Origin: Parabacteroides faecis
GTDB lineage: Bacteria; Bacteroidota; Bacteroidia; Bacteroidales; Tannerellaceae
Assembly: GCF_014647375.1 (NCBI RefSeq)
Contig: NZ_BMPB01000007.1
Coordinates: 248,001-312,000, forward strand
Direction: 5' to 3'
Length of the DNA: 64,000 nt
Positions 10,046-19,820 of the stretch are shown one piece after another. Position numbers and translations under genes: made by a program. Positions within the stretch are counted from its first letter, which is position 1, and each line of letters begins with the position of its first letter. The notes under the pieces are model-generated. The model did no database searches. It saw nothing but the letters and a program-made list of their open reading frames with translations, and was not told the DNA's origin.

Positions 10046-12436
10046 CTAATTATCTTTTATGCTATATACCGGATTCTCATTTGCTGTCCGCCAGTTCTGA
10101 AAAGTCACTGTCAGGATCGTGATAAAGAAAATCAGAGCGAAAGACAAGGCGAATACCCACCAGTAAACCGGAGTTTTATAAGCAAAGTTTTCCAGCCATT
10201 TATTGACAGCATAATAGGCTGCCGGAGCTGCCAGTACAAAACAAACTGCCAGAATACGTATGTATGTTTTATTGAACATGATCAGGATTTGAGAAGTAGT
10301 CGAACCCAATACTTTACGGACACCTATTTCCTTCCGACGATACTGGCTGTCGAACACGACCAGACCGAAAACCCCGACCATCGAGATAAAGACAGCGATC
10401 AGGCTGAACAGGGTAATCAATGCACCCAGGTTTGTCTCCTTCTCATACAAATTATTCAGTACATCATCGAAGAAGCGGACATCGAAAGGATAATCCGATT
10501 GGATTTCACTCAACACCTTTTTTACATGCTCCATAGCAGCCAACTTGTCCGTTCCGGCTCCCACACGGATGTAGCCGAAGGTGGATTGTTCGTTACGGCT
10601 GGTTCCGGGTACGTAAAAGGCCATCGGCGTAACCTCCATACGGAAAGAGGCCGCTTTAATATCGGGGCAGAAACCGACAATTTCCGCTCCGTAGATTTTG
10701 TCACCCAACTGAATATCGTAGGCTTTCCGGGCTGATTCGTTGAAAACGTAGACACCCTCTGCCGTCAAGGCATCTTCGGGACGGAAGTCACGTCCTTCAT
10801 TGACCGGGATACCTAATACCTGAAGGAAAGAGGGATCGACCGGCAGACATTGATACTGGATGTGCTTACCATTCAACTCACGTCCCCAGGTCGAATACTG
10901 GTCCTGTCCCGACAACTGAAATCCTGCTGCAGTCACATCCTCGATACCGGAGAAAGACTTCAGACGATTCTTGAAAGAATCCTTATTTTTCATAACTTTA
11001 GCAGTCAGGTCGGTCACGATAATTTCATCTTTGTCATATCCCAAGGAACTTGTCCGCATGTAGTTGTTTTGCATATACATAAACATGGCCCCGATGATCA
11101 AAGCAAACGAAGCGATGAACTGTACGCTGATCAGTACATTCCGCAGCAACCGTCCTTTAGGAGAAAGTCCGAAACTACCCTTCAACACCAGGGCTGGTGA
11201 GAAAGAGGTAATATAGTAAGCCGGATAAAGTCCTGCCAACACACCAAGCAGGATGGCAAGCACGCCGGTTACGCTAATCAATACCGGATGAGCCGTCAAC
11301 GAGAGATCAGCTCCGACCAATGCCTTGAGTGGAGTATCAGCAGCCAGATAGACAGCCACCAGTGCCAATATAAATGCGATGAAACTGATACCGACCGCTT
11401 CCATCAATAGAGAGAAACGCAAGGTACTATCGGAACTTCCCAATACTTTCTGTGTATTGATGCTCCTGATACGCATCGGCGTGAGTGCCGTACTGAAATT
11501 GGTGAAATTGATTCCTGCAATAAGTATAATCACACAGGCAATAGCGATAAGCACCAACAGCGTCTGCCGACTCGTTTTAGGAGCCATATCGAAGGCTACA
11601 TCCGTTACGTAATGCAGTTCCGGCAATGGGGTCAACTGGAAATTCGCAGTTTTGTTTCCCCACATATTTTTCTCCAGATCGTTTTTCTTGTAATAATCCA
11701 GAAACTCGCTAACCAGATTTTCAGCCGATGCAGGACTGTCCAGAAGTAGATAGGCATTGTAACTGGAGTTTCCCCAGTCATGCAATCCTTCTTTATCATC
11801 TATTTTCAGATAGACAGCATTCTGAAGGATACCGTTCACGGGAAAATCGCGGTAAACCCCTCCTACCGTATAATCGATCTCGGCAATGGTAAACATTCCC
11901 GAAAAGCGTCCTTGTGTATCTGCCGCTTTCATATGACGACCGACGGCAAACTCCGTACCGAATATCTTCTGTGCCATGCTGGCCGGAATCAATATCTTCT
12001 CGGGATCTTCCAGAGCCTTTGCCGAACCATCCAGCATATCGAAAGTAAACACATCGGCAAATGAAGAATAGACCGGCAAATTCGGTTCCATATAGCTGAC
12101 CCGCTCTCCTGTGCCCACATCGGCCAGAAAAACCGTTTGGCTGTACATCGGATAAGTCAGCGCACCGGCAACAATATGCGGTGAGAAATTGAAAAACGCA
12201 TCCGCCAACGGCCTGGAGAGAACTGCTTGTAAACCATCATCATCGCCCCACTTCATTTCCAGCCGGTAAATCCGGTTGGCCTCTTTATGGAATTTATCGA
12301 AATTCCTGTCATAATCGACCTGCATCATGATTACCATAAAGGCTGCAAAAGCAATGCTCAGTCCCAATACATTCAACAGTGTCGCCATTTTAAACCGGCG
12401 CAATACACTTAACAAGTTTCTAATAATAGTCTTCAT
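10046..12436 (-). CDS. MacB/FtsX-like ABC transporter permease, class A copy 5 (A5)
   Basis: A 796-aa protein, the longest of the complete copies, starting MKTIIRNLLSVLRRFKMATLLNVLGLS. First core INFTNFSTALTPMRIRSINTQKVLGSS, second core RRKEIGVRKVLGSTTSQILIMFN. By eye it is nearest to A6: same MQVDYD junction after TM1, similar YY(I/M)TSFSPALVLKGSFGLSP loop, and the same C-terminal NPVYSIKDN. A5 and A6 also share the layout of their downstream terminator and next promoter. Probably a single-gene transcription unit with its own sigma-54 promoter and terminator. Confidence 0.92.
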   Translation of the reverse strand: MKTIIRNLLSVLRRFKMATLLNVLGLSIAFAAFMVIMMQVDYDRNFDKFHKEANRIYRLEMKWGDDDGLQAVLSRPLADAFFNFSPHIVAGALTYPMYSQTVFLADVGTGERVSYMEPNLPVYSSFADVFTFDMLDGSAKALEDPEKILIPASMAQKIFGTEFAVGRHMKAADTQGRFSGMFTIAEIDYTVGGVYRDFPVNGILQNAVYLKIDDKEGLHDWGNSSYNAYLLLDSPASAENLVSEFLDYYKKNDLEKNMWGNKTANFQLTPLPELHYVTDVAFDMAPKTSRQTLLVLIAIACVIILIAGINFTNFSTALTPMRIRSINTQKVLGSSDSTLRFSLLMEAVGISFIAFILALVAVYLAADTPLKALVGADLSLTAHPVLISVTGVLAILLGVLAGLYPAYYITSFSPALVLKGSFGLSPKGRLLRNVLISVQFIASFALIIGAMFMYMQNNYMRTSSLGYDKDEIIVTDLTAKVMKNKDSFKNRLKSFSGIEDVTAAGFQLSGQDQYSTWGRELNGKHIQYQCLPVDPSFLQVLGIPVNEGRDFRPEDALTAEGVYVFNESARKAYDIQLGDKIYGAEIVGFCPDIKAASFRMEVTPMAFYVPGTSRNEQSTFGYIRVGAGTDKLAAMEHVKKVLSEIQSDYPFDVRFFDDVLNNLYEKETNLGALITLFSLIAVFISMVGVFGLVVFDSQYRRKEIGVRKVLGSTTSQILIMFNKTYIRILAVCFVLAAPAAYYAVNKWLENFAYKTPVYWWVFALSFALIFFITILTVTFQNWRTANENPVYSIKDN

Positions 12437-12468
12437 ATCTATAGTTCATTTCTTTCTGGTCAATATAA

Positions 12469-12577
12469 TTCAAATACTGTGCCAAAAGAGATAAGCCAAT
12501 AATAAACAAGGCGTTATAAATATAACGCCTTGCCGGATGTGTCTAATATTTGGACACTGATGTATAATAATTAGACA
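12469..12577 (-). promoter_or_regulatory. Sigma-54 promoter and paired RR1 enhancer sites for A5
   Basis: The minus-strand promoter at 12469-12484 reads TGGCACAGTATTTGAA, with start near 12458 and a leader of about 22 nt. Palindromes are at 12540-12556 (TGTCTAATATTTGGACA) and 12561-12577 (TGTATAATAATTAGACA), 21 bp apart, register 71 bp. A terminator hairpin (12507-12532) lies between enhancers and promoter. Confidence 0.85.
12507..12532 (-). terminator. Intrinsic terminator after A6 (end of A7-B2-B1-A6 operon)
   Basis: A 12-bp perfect stem (CAAGGCGTTATA / TATAACGCCTTG) with a 2-nt loop as written. Its U tract is weak on the minus strand (TTTATTATTGG). Position and the CAAGGCGTT arm match the terminator at 9956-9981, so the two regions probably duplicated with their genes. 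Confidence 0.65.
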
Positions 12578-12596
12578 AAACAAACCATGAATATGC

Positions 12597-14984
12597 CTAA
12601 TTATCTTTTATGCTGTACACCGGATTTTCATTGGCTACCCGCCAGTTCTGGAAAGTCACCGTCAGAATGGTGAGGCAGAAAACCAATAAGAAAGCAAGCA
12701 TAAATACCCACCAATAAACCGGTGTTTTGAGGGCAAAGTTTTCCAGCCATTTATGGATAGCATAGTAGGCAACCGGAGCCGCCAAGGCAAAACAGATACA
12801 CAATATATATATGTAAGTCTTATTAAACATGATCAGGATCTCGGAAGTAGTCGAGCCCATTATTTTTCGTATACCGATTTCTTTTTTGCGGTATTGGCTA
12901 TCGAATACCACCAGTCCGAATACTCCGACCATCGAAATGAACACGGCAATCAAACTGAATAGGGTTATCAGCGAACTCAGGTTCTCTTCCTTCTCATACA
13001 AAGTATTTAATACCTGATCGAAGAACTTAACGTTAAACGGATAATCCGGATGTATCTCATTTAGTACACTTTTCACATGAGCCATTGCTGCTTGCAGGTT
13101 CGAATCACCCTTTACCTTTATATAAGCATAATCCGCTCCACCGCCATACCCCTTACCACGCACATAGAAAGCCATAGGAGTAACTTCTGTACGGAAGGAC
13201 GCAAATTTTATATCCGGAATAAATCCGACTATGTTGGCTCCATCGATCTTATCCCCCAAACTAATATCGTATAGATTTCTCGCCCGTTCATTAAATATGA
13301 AAGCCCCTTCGGCTGTCAAAGCATCTTCCTCCCGGAAATCCCGGCCCTCAGTCACAGGAATATTCATGACCTTAAGAAACGACGGATCTATCGGCATGCA
13401 CTGGAACTGTATATTCTCGCCTTTCAATTCACGCCCCCACTCCATATATTGATCCTGGCTCGATAGCATGAACTCACCATAAGTGACATCCTCTATACCT
13501 GAAAAAGTCTTCAGGCTACTCCTGAAAGCGTCCGAACTCTTCAATACAGGTGCAGTCAGGTTCGTCACAATTATTTGATCCTTATCATACCCTAACGGAC
13601 TATTTTGCATAAAACGATTCTGCAAAGACATAAACATCGAACCGATAATCAAAGTAAAAGAAACTATAAACTGTATGCATATAAGCACATTACGCAATCT
13701 TCGTCCTGCTGGAGACAGACCGAAACTCCCTTTCAAAACCAATGCCGGAGAAAAAGAAGTCATATAATAGGAAGGATACAAACCTGCTAGCAGTCCGGTC
13801 AGCAATGCGATCAAAGCCGTTGCGGAAAGTAACAACGGATGGGCAAACAAAGACATATCCGCATCTACCAACTTCGCTATCGTACTGTTGCCAGCCATAT
13901 GGACCATCCACAAAGCCAGTAAATAAGCCACCGTACTGATACAAACAGCCTCCATCAATAGCGAGAAGCGCAATACGCCATCGGAACTGCCCAACACCTT
14001 TTGTGTATTAATACTTTTCACACGCATCGGCGTCAGTGCCGTACTGAAATTAGTAAAATTTATACCTGCAATAATCAGTATGACCAATGAAATAGCGATA
14101 AGAACCAATACCGTTTGCCGACTAGACTTGGGAGTCATATCGAAAGTTACATCCGTTGCATAATGTACATCCGGTAAACGAGTCAAGCGAAAATTAGGCT
14201 CACCTGAATACCACGACATATTCTTTCCCAGTTCATTCTTTTTATAATAGACTAAAAAATCGCTCACCAGATCCTTTGCTGACTCAGGATGGTCAAGACG
14301 GACATAAAAGTTATAGCTTGAATTTCCCCAATTATGCAAATCTGCTTTCTCATCCATCTTCAAAAAAATAGCATTTCGGATAATACTATTAAGGGGAAGA
14401 TCCTTATAAATGCCACCTATCGTGTAATTTCCTTCCGGTGTAGTGAAAAAACCGACCAACAGTCCTTTACTCTCCTTTGCTGTAATCTGTTTACCAACAG
14501 CCGACTCTTCTCCGAATATTTTACGCGCCAAACTTTCCGGAACCAGCACCTTACCCGGTTCTTTCAGAGCATCTACCGAACCATCCAATATATCGAAGTC
14601 AAAGACATCCGTAAAAGAAGGATCAACAATCATGGTCGGTTCCATATAGGTACTTTTTTCTACTCCTTTATCGACCGAATAAAATGTTTCATTATAAAAC
14701 GGAGAGGTAACCGCCCCTGCCACAATATGCGGAGAGAAATTCATAAAAACATTAGCCATCGGACGTGACAGGACAGCCTGTGTCGACTCCTTATCCCACT
14801 GAAACTCCACTCGGTAGATATTATCTGCATTCTTATGGAACGTATCGAAGTTCTTATCATAGTCCACTTGCATCATTATCACCATAAAAGCGGCAAAAGC
14901 CACAGATAATCCAAGGATGTTAAGAATAGTTGCCATCTTAAAACGGCGCAATACACTGATAAAATTTCGAATAATTGTTTTCAT
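12597..14984 (-). CDS. MacB/FtsX-like ABC transporter permease, class A copy 6 (A6)
   Basis: A 795-aa protein starting MKTIIRNFISVLRRFKMATILNILGLS. First core INFTNFSTALTPMRVKSINTQKVLGSSDGVLR, second core RKKEIGIRKIMGSTTSEIL, C-terminus NPVYSIKDN as in A5. Only 28 bp separate its start from the stop of B1 (15013), with no promoter seen, so it is read as the last gene of A7-B2-B1-A6. That operon mixes the two main permease classes. The A5-like periplasmic domains suggest A5 and A6 arose by duplication and then came under different promoters. Confidence 0.92.
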   Translation of the reverse strand: MKTIIRNFISVLRRFKMATILNILGLSVAFAAFMVIMMQVDYDKNFDTFHKNADNIYRVEFQWDKESTQAVLSRPMANVFMNFSPHIVAGAVTSPFYNETFYSVDKGVEKSTYMEPTMIVDPSFTDVFDFDILDGSVDALKEPGKVLVPESLARKIFGEESAVGKQITAKESKGLLVGFFTTPEGNYTIGGIYKDLPLNSIIRNAIFLKMDEKADLHNWGNSSYNFYVRLDHPESAKDLVSDFLVYYKKNELGKNMSWYSGEPNFRLTRLPDVHYATDVTFDMTPKSSRQTVLVLIAISLVILIIAGINFTNFSTALTPMRVKSINTQKVLGSSDGVLRFSLLMEAVCISTVAYLLALWMVHMAGNSTIAKLVDADMSLFAHPLLLSATALIALLTGLLAGLYPSYYMTSFSPALVLKGSFGLSPAGRRLRNVLICIQFIVSFTLIIGSMFMSLQNRFMQNSPLGYDKDQIIVTNLTAPVLKSSDAFRSSLKTFSGIEDVTYGEFMLSSQDQYMEWGRELKGENIQFQCMPIDPSFLKVMNIPVTEGRDFREEDALTAEGAFIFNERARNLYDISLGDKIDGANIVGFIPDIKFASFRTEVTPMAFYVRGKGYGGGADYAYIKVKGDSNLQAAMAHVKSVLNEIHPDYPFNVKFFDQVLNTLYEKEENLSSLITLFSLIAVFISMVGVFGLVVFDSQYRKKEIGIRKIMGSTTSEILIMFNKTYIYILCICFALAAPVAYYAIHKWLENFALKTPVYWWVFMLAFLLVFCLTILTVTFQNWRVANENPVYSIKDN

Positions 14985-15012
14985 TTCTTTGTGTTGTTTA
15001 TATATGGCTAAC

Positions 15013-17355
15013 TTAATTATCTTTTATATTATTCACCGGATTGGAAGTCGCCGCCTGGTAACTCTGCACCAATACGGTAAAGAACGAGATGAACAGGCAG
15101 AACAAACCGGCTGCCGCATAAATCCAGGGAGACAGCTCGATTCGATACGAATAATCCGAAAGCCACCCATTCATAAAATACCAGATTATCGGTATGGCGA
15201 TGATAAAGGCGATTGCCACATAGGTAAGGAACGCTTTTACCAGCCGGACAAGTACCTGCGCATTTGTCGAACCGAAGACTTTACGTACTGCTATCTCGGA
15301 AGAACGCTGCTGGATAAAGTAGGTTGACATCGCCAACAGCCCCAGTAAAGAGATCAGGATTGCAATCATGGCAAAGATCGATACGATCTTCAGGGTCCGT
15401 TGCTGGGCGGCAAACGACCGCTCTACCTGCTCGTTAATGAACATTCCTGTAAATTCCATTCCCGTATATTTCTCGTAAACAGCCTCTATCTCTTTACGGG
15501 CTGCATACGGATCCCCCTTCACCTCTACAATGATATTGCGCGGATTCATATCTTCCCGGTTCGAACAAAGTATCACAAGTCCCGGAAGTTTTTGCATCAG
15601 GATATTATTCATCTGGAAATCCTGAACGATACCGGCCAATGGCGTATCGAACGCAGCCCTGTGCTTGAACGAGGCAGCATCTTCCGGCAGTTCCAGGGCT
15701 TTCATAAACTCTTCAGAGAGATAGTATTTGACCGATCCGGCGACATGATTATCACGCAGTATCTTAAAGCCCAGAATATCGAAATAGGTCTGATCGCCCC
15801 GAAACTCCTGTGAACTGATACTCTTATTATCGTAACGGCCACTGAAGTTCATACCCATAGTGAAAGGAGTTCCTTCCGCCAGTCCGACCCGGCTGACACA
15901 CGCCAGTTGTTCCAGTTCGTTTGCCAGGGTATAGCTGCTTTTCTGATCAGGCAGTTCTCTTGCATAGATATCGAGCACATTCACCGTATTGTATCCTAAC
16001 GGAGCATTTATCAGATACCTGATTTGTAAAAACATCGTGAGTGAAGCAGCCACTAGGCAGATCGTTATCAGATTCTGGAAAATGATAAAGAACTTACTGA
16101 ACACCATTTTCGTCTGTTTACGGAACGTACCCCGTACCACTTCGATCGGCTTCGCATTCGATATCACGATGGCAGGCAGCAACCCGGCAATAAATCCGAC
16201 CAGGACGATCAGACAAATGACGATAATACCATTCACCGGCGTGATCATCTCGGTGATCTCTATCTTTTTCTGCAACAGGTCGCCGGCATAAGAAGCAAAG
16301 AAAAAGGCAAGGAATAAACCGACTACAAAAGAAATAGCCGTCAGCAAGGTCGACTCCATGATCAGGCGGGTAAATAGCTCCTTTCGCGAAGAGCCCAGCA
16401 AGCGCCGGGTAGCCATCTCTTTTGCCCGGAATCCCGTCTGTGCCACCGTCAGGTTGATATAATTGATAACGGCAAACAGCAGGATCAGCAAGCCGACCGA
16501 AAGCAGAATGACCACAAACTTCCAGTCCCCCTTTTCTATTGTGACAGCTCCGAATGATCCCTCCGGTTCCCAGAAATACAACTTATTCAGCGGTATAAAT
16601 ACAACTTCTGTAGAAAAACCTCTTTCATATATCCAGAAAAAAGTATTGAACCAGTCTCTTACCTCTTCTGATTTGGAAGCAATATCAGTACCTTTACGTT
16701 CCATCACAAAGATGTTAACAACACCGGCACTATTATAATCGTCAAACATATTCTGTCCTACCGCTTTGATATTCTCGACCCGGAACAGAATATCCTGATC
16801 AGGAATGACCGAATGACGAATATTTTCCATCACTCCATTGACCACCAGTGTCAACTCATCATTGATACGAATCGTTTTGCCCATCGGGTCTTCTTTACCA
16901 AAGAACTTATTGGCAAAAGACTCGGAGATCACCGCATAGTTTCTGGCGGCCAATGCCTGTTCCCGGTTCCCCTGTATCAACGGAATATTGAAAAAGTCGA
17001 AGAATGTCGTATCGGCCAGCATCAGATTGGCTGTCAGCGTTTCATTTCCCCGCTGGATCAGGGTATTGTCGAATATCCGGCATAAAACATGACAGACTTT
17101 CTCTATCTCCGGATAACGTTCTTCCAGACGGTATCCGATCTGGTAAGCCGATCCGATATCCTGACCATTACTTACGGCATAGATACGGTCAGCATTTTCA
17201 TTGTTGCGGTCGGTCGACAACTCGCCGACTACATAGGTTGCAATCAGGATCACAAACATCAGCGAGACGGACAGACCGAACAGGTCGATCGCCGTATACC
17301 CTTTGTTTCGTCCCAGGAAATTAAAGAAGGACTTAAAATTCAATACATTGTTCAT
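15013..17355 (-). CDS. MacB/FtsX-like ABC transporter permease, class B copy 1 (B1)
   Basis: A 780-aa protein starting MNNVLNFKSFFNFLGRNKGYTAIDLFGLS. Class B differs from class A throughout but keeps two FtsX cores. TM1 is about 25-45. The first core has INYINLTVAQTGFRAKEMATRRLLGSSRKELF, which looks like an ordinary FtsX coupling helix. The loop after TM4 has the class-specific block RGTFRKQTKMVFSK. The second core has SSEIAVRKVFGSTNAQVL. B1 pairs closely with B2, sharing the IPDQDILFR segment and C-terminus NPVxNIKDN. Gap to B2 is 97 bp without a recognisable promoter. Substrate unknown. Confidence 0.92.
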   Translation of the reverse strand: MNNVLNFKSFFNFLGRNKGYTAIDLFGLSVSLMFVILIATYVVGELSTDRNNENADRIYAVSNGQDIGSAYQIGYRLEERYPEIEKVCHVLCRIFDNTLIQRGNETLTANLMLADTTFFDFFNIPLIQGNREQALAARNYAVISESFANKFFGKEDPMGKTIRINDELTLVVNGVMENIRHSVIPDQDILFRVENIKAVGQNMFDDYNSAGVVNIFVMERKGTDIASKSEEVRDWFNTFFWIYERGFSTEVVFIPLNKLYFWEPEGSFGAVTIEKGDWKFVVILLSVGLLILLFAVINYINLTVAQTGFRAKEMATRRLLGSSRKELFTRLIMESTLLTAISFVVGLFLAFFFASYAGDLLQKKIEITEMITPVNGIIVICLIVLVGFIAGLLPAIVISNAKPIEVVRGTFRKQTKMVFSKFFIIFQNLITICLVAASLTMFLQIRYLINAPLGYNTVNVLDIYARELPDQKSSYTLANELEQLACVSRVGLAEGTPFTMGMNFSGRYDNKSISSQEFRGDQTYFDILGFKILRDNHVAGSVKYYLSEEFMKALELPEDAASFKHRAAFDTPLAGIVQDFQMNNILMQKLPGLVILCSNREDMNPRNIIVEVKGDPYAARKEIEAVYEKYTGMEFTGMFINEQVERSFAAQQRTLKIVSIFAMIAILISLLGLLAMSTYFIQQRSSEIAVRKVFGSTNAQVLVRLVKAFLTYVAIAFIIAIPIIWYFMNGWLSDYSYRIELSPWIYAAAGLFCLFISFFTVLVQSYQAATSNPVNNIKDN

Positions 17356-17452
17356 TGTGGTGTTACTCTATATGTTACTACTAATTCATTAGCTATATAT
17401 AATATGTAAAAAGGTTTTGGTTGTTTCGGTTAAAAGATAATCAGGCAAAAGC

Positions 17453-19801
17453 CTAATTATCTTTTATATTTTCTACCGGATTGGCTATTGCCGCCTGATA
17501 ACTCTGTATGAACACAGTTACAAACGAGACGATCAGACAGAACATTCCGGCAACGACATAAATCCAGGGAGAAAGCTCGATCCGATACGAATAATCGGTC
17601 AGCCATCCGTTCACAAAATGCCAAATCAGCGGTATAGCGATGATAAAGGCTACCGCCACATAGGTCAGGAAGGCTTTCACCAACCGGATCAGTACCTGTG
17701 CATTGGTCGAACCGAACACCTTGCGCACGGCTATTTCAGACGAACGCTGCTGGATAAAGTAAGTCGACATAGCCAACAAGCCCAACAACGAGATCAGGAT
17801 CGCGATACCGGCAAAGGTCATAACGATTGTCAAAGTTCTTTTCTGAACCGTAAACGATTCTTCGATCTGTTCATCCATGAACTTACCTGTAAAGTCCAGA
17901 CCAGTCAATTTTTTATAAGTGGCAGCCACTTCCCGGCGGGCAGTAAACGGATCGCCATTCACTTCTACGATGATATTATGAGGACGATCGAGTTCCTCTT
18001 TGCTTTCAGTGAGAATCAGAACGACCGGAGAGTTCTTTTGTATTATATTACGTAACTGGAAATCCTTTACAATACCGGCAACAGGATGTTTTCCCCAGGC
18101 GCTGAAATCAAAATCCGTAGCGTCTTCTTTCAATTCCAGAGCTTTCACCGAGCTTTCGGCAAGAAAATATTTATCCGGATCGGCTACATGGTTATCACGC
18201 AGGAATTCAAACCCCAGAATATCGCTATATTCTTTATTACAACGAATGATCTGGAAAGGAATCGTCTTATCATCGTAACGGGCATTATAATTCATTCCCA
18301 TATTGAAAGGAGTACCTTGTCCTAATCCTACCCGGTTAACGCTACCCAACTGTTTCAACTCACTCACCAGAGTATTACAGGATTGATTCTCCGGCAATTC
18401 ATCTCCTTTTATATCGATAATATTGACTGAATTATATCCTAACGGAGCATTGATCAGATGCTTCACCTGCAAAAACATGGTAACAGAAGCTGCAATCAGA
18501 CAAATCGTGATCGTATTTTGAAAAACAATAAAGAACTTACTGAATACCATCTTCGTCTGTTTACGGAACGTACCCCGCACCACTTCGATCGGTTTCGCAT
18601 TCGAGATAACGATTGCCGGTAACAATCCGGCTATAAATCCGATCAGGGCGATCAGCAATATCACAACCATACCATTCAACGGAGTGATCATTTCAACCAG
18701 ATCTACTTTCTTCTGTAACAGATCACTTACAAAAGGAGCAAAGAAGAAAGCAAGCAACAAACCAACTAAGAAAGAAATAGTTGTCAACAATGTCGATTCC
18801 ATGATCAAGCGGGAAAACAATTCTTTCCTCGAAGAACCCAGCAAACGACGGGTGGCCATTTCTTTCGCCCTGAAACCGGTCTGTGCCACTGTCAGGTTGA
18901 TGTAATTAATGACGGCAAACAACAAAATAAGCAAACCGACTGATAACAAGATCATCACAAACTGCCAGTTGCCTCTTTCTATCGCATAAAATCCATACGG
19001 ATTGGTCTGTTCCCAAAAATATAACTCTGTCAGCGGAATGAAGCTAAGTCCCTTTACAGCTCCATTCATATATGCCGGTACAAAGGTATTGAACCAATCC
19101 ATTATATCCTTCGACCGGGAAGTAATATCTGCACCTTCCTGTTCCATCACAAAGACATTGGTCATTCCATAACTGTTGTAGTTAGCAATCCAACCTTCAG
19201 GAATTAAGGTATTGATATTTTCGATCCTGAACAGGATATCCTGATCCGGGATAACAGAGTTCCGGATATCCTTCATCACACCATTCACCATCAGCGACAG
19301 TTTATCATTGATACGGATCGTTTTCCCCATCGGGTCTTCATTTCCAAAAAACTTATTCGCAAAAGATTCGGAGATCACGGCGTAGTTCTTTGCCGCCAAT
19401 GCCTGCTCTTTACTCCCCTGCACTAACGGGAAATCAAAAAAATCAAAAAAAGTCGCATCAGCAAGCATCATATTTGCCGTTACATTATTCTCCCCGTTTT
19501 GGATCGGAGTATTTTCAAAGACACGGGTCATTGTATGACAGACTTTTTCAACCTCCGGATAATGTTCCTCCAGACGAGTACCCAACGGATAAGCCGAACC
19601 GCTCATTTGACCATCCGTCAAAACGTAGATACGGTCGGCATGCTCATGGTAACGGTCGGTCGACAACTCACCGACCACATAGGTTGCGATCAAAATCACA
19701 AACATCAGCGAGACAGACAAACCGAACAGGTCGATAGCAGTATACCCCTTGTTGCGTCCCAGGAACTTAAAGAATGATTTGAAATTTAAAATATTACTCA
19801 T
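17453..19801 (-). CDS. MacB/FtsX-like ABC transporter permease, class B copy 2 (B2)
   Basis: A 782-aa protein starting MSNILNFKSFFKFLGRNKGYTAIDLFGLS. The membrane parts are nearly the same as B1, whereas the periplasmic regions differ (for example around residues 50-80 and 470-560). This is the pattern expected if the transport core is conserved and the outside surfaces diversify. First core NYINLTVAQTGFRAKEMATRRLLGSSRKELF, loop RGTFRKQTKMVFSKFFIVFQN, second core SSEIAVRKVFGSTNAQVL. Its start lies 19 bp after the A7 stop (19821), so it is co-transcribed with A7. Confidence 0.92.
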   Translation of the reverse strand: MSNILNFKSFFKFLGRNKGYTAIDLFGLSVSLMFVILIATYVVGELSTDRYHEHADRIYVLTDGQMSGSAYPLGTRLEEHYPEVEKVCHTMTRVFENTPIQNGENNVTANMMLADATFFDFFDFPLVQGSKEQALAAKNYAVISESFANKFFGNEDPMGKTIRINDKLSLMVNGVMKDIRNSVIPDQDILFRIENINTLIPEGWIANYNSYGMTNVFVMEQEGADITSRSKDIMDWFNTFVPAYMNGAVKGLSFIPLTELYFWEQTNPYGFYAIERGNWQFVMILLSVGLLILLFAVINYINLTVAQTGFRAKEMATRRLLGSSRKELFSRLIMESTLLTTISFLVGLLLAFFFAPFVSDLLQKKVDLVEMITPLNGMVVILLIALIGFIAGLLPAIVISNAKPIEVVRGTFRKQTKMVFSKFFIVFQNTITICLIAASVTMFLQVKHLINAPLGYNSVNIIDIKGDELPENQSCNTLVSELKQLGSVNRVGLGQGTPFNMGMNYNARYDDKTIPFQIIRCNKEYSDILGFEFLRDNHVADPDKYFLAESSVKALELKEDATDFDFSAWGKHPVAGIVKDFQLRNIIQKNSPVVLILTESKEELDRPHNIIVEVNGDPFTARREVAATYKKLTGLDFTGKFMDEQIEESFTVQKRTLTIVMTFAGIAILISLLGLLAMSTYFIQQRSSEIAVRKVFGSTNAQVLIRLVKAFLTYVAVAFIIAIPLIWHFVNGWLTDYSYRIELSPWIYVVAGMFCLIVSFVTVFIQSYQAAIANPVENIKDN

Positions 19802-19820
19802 AATATCGATACTAGATTAG

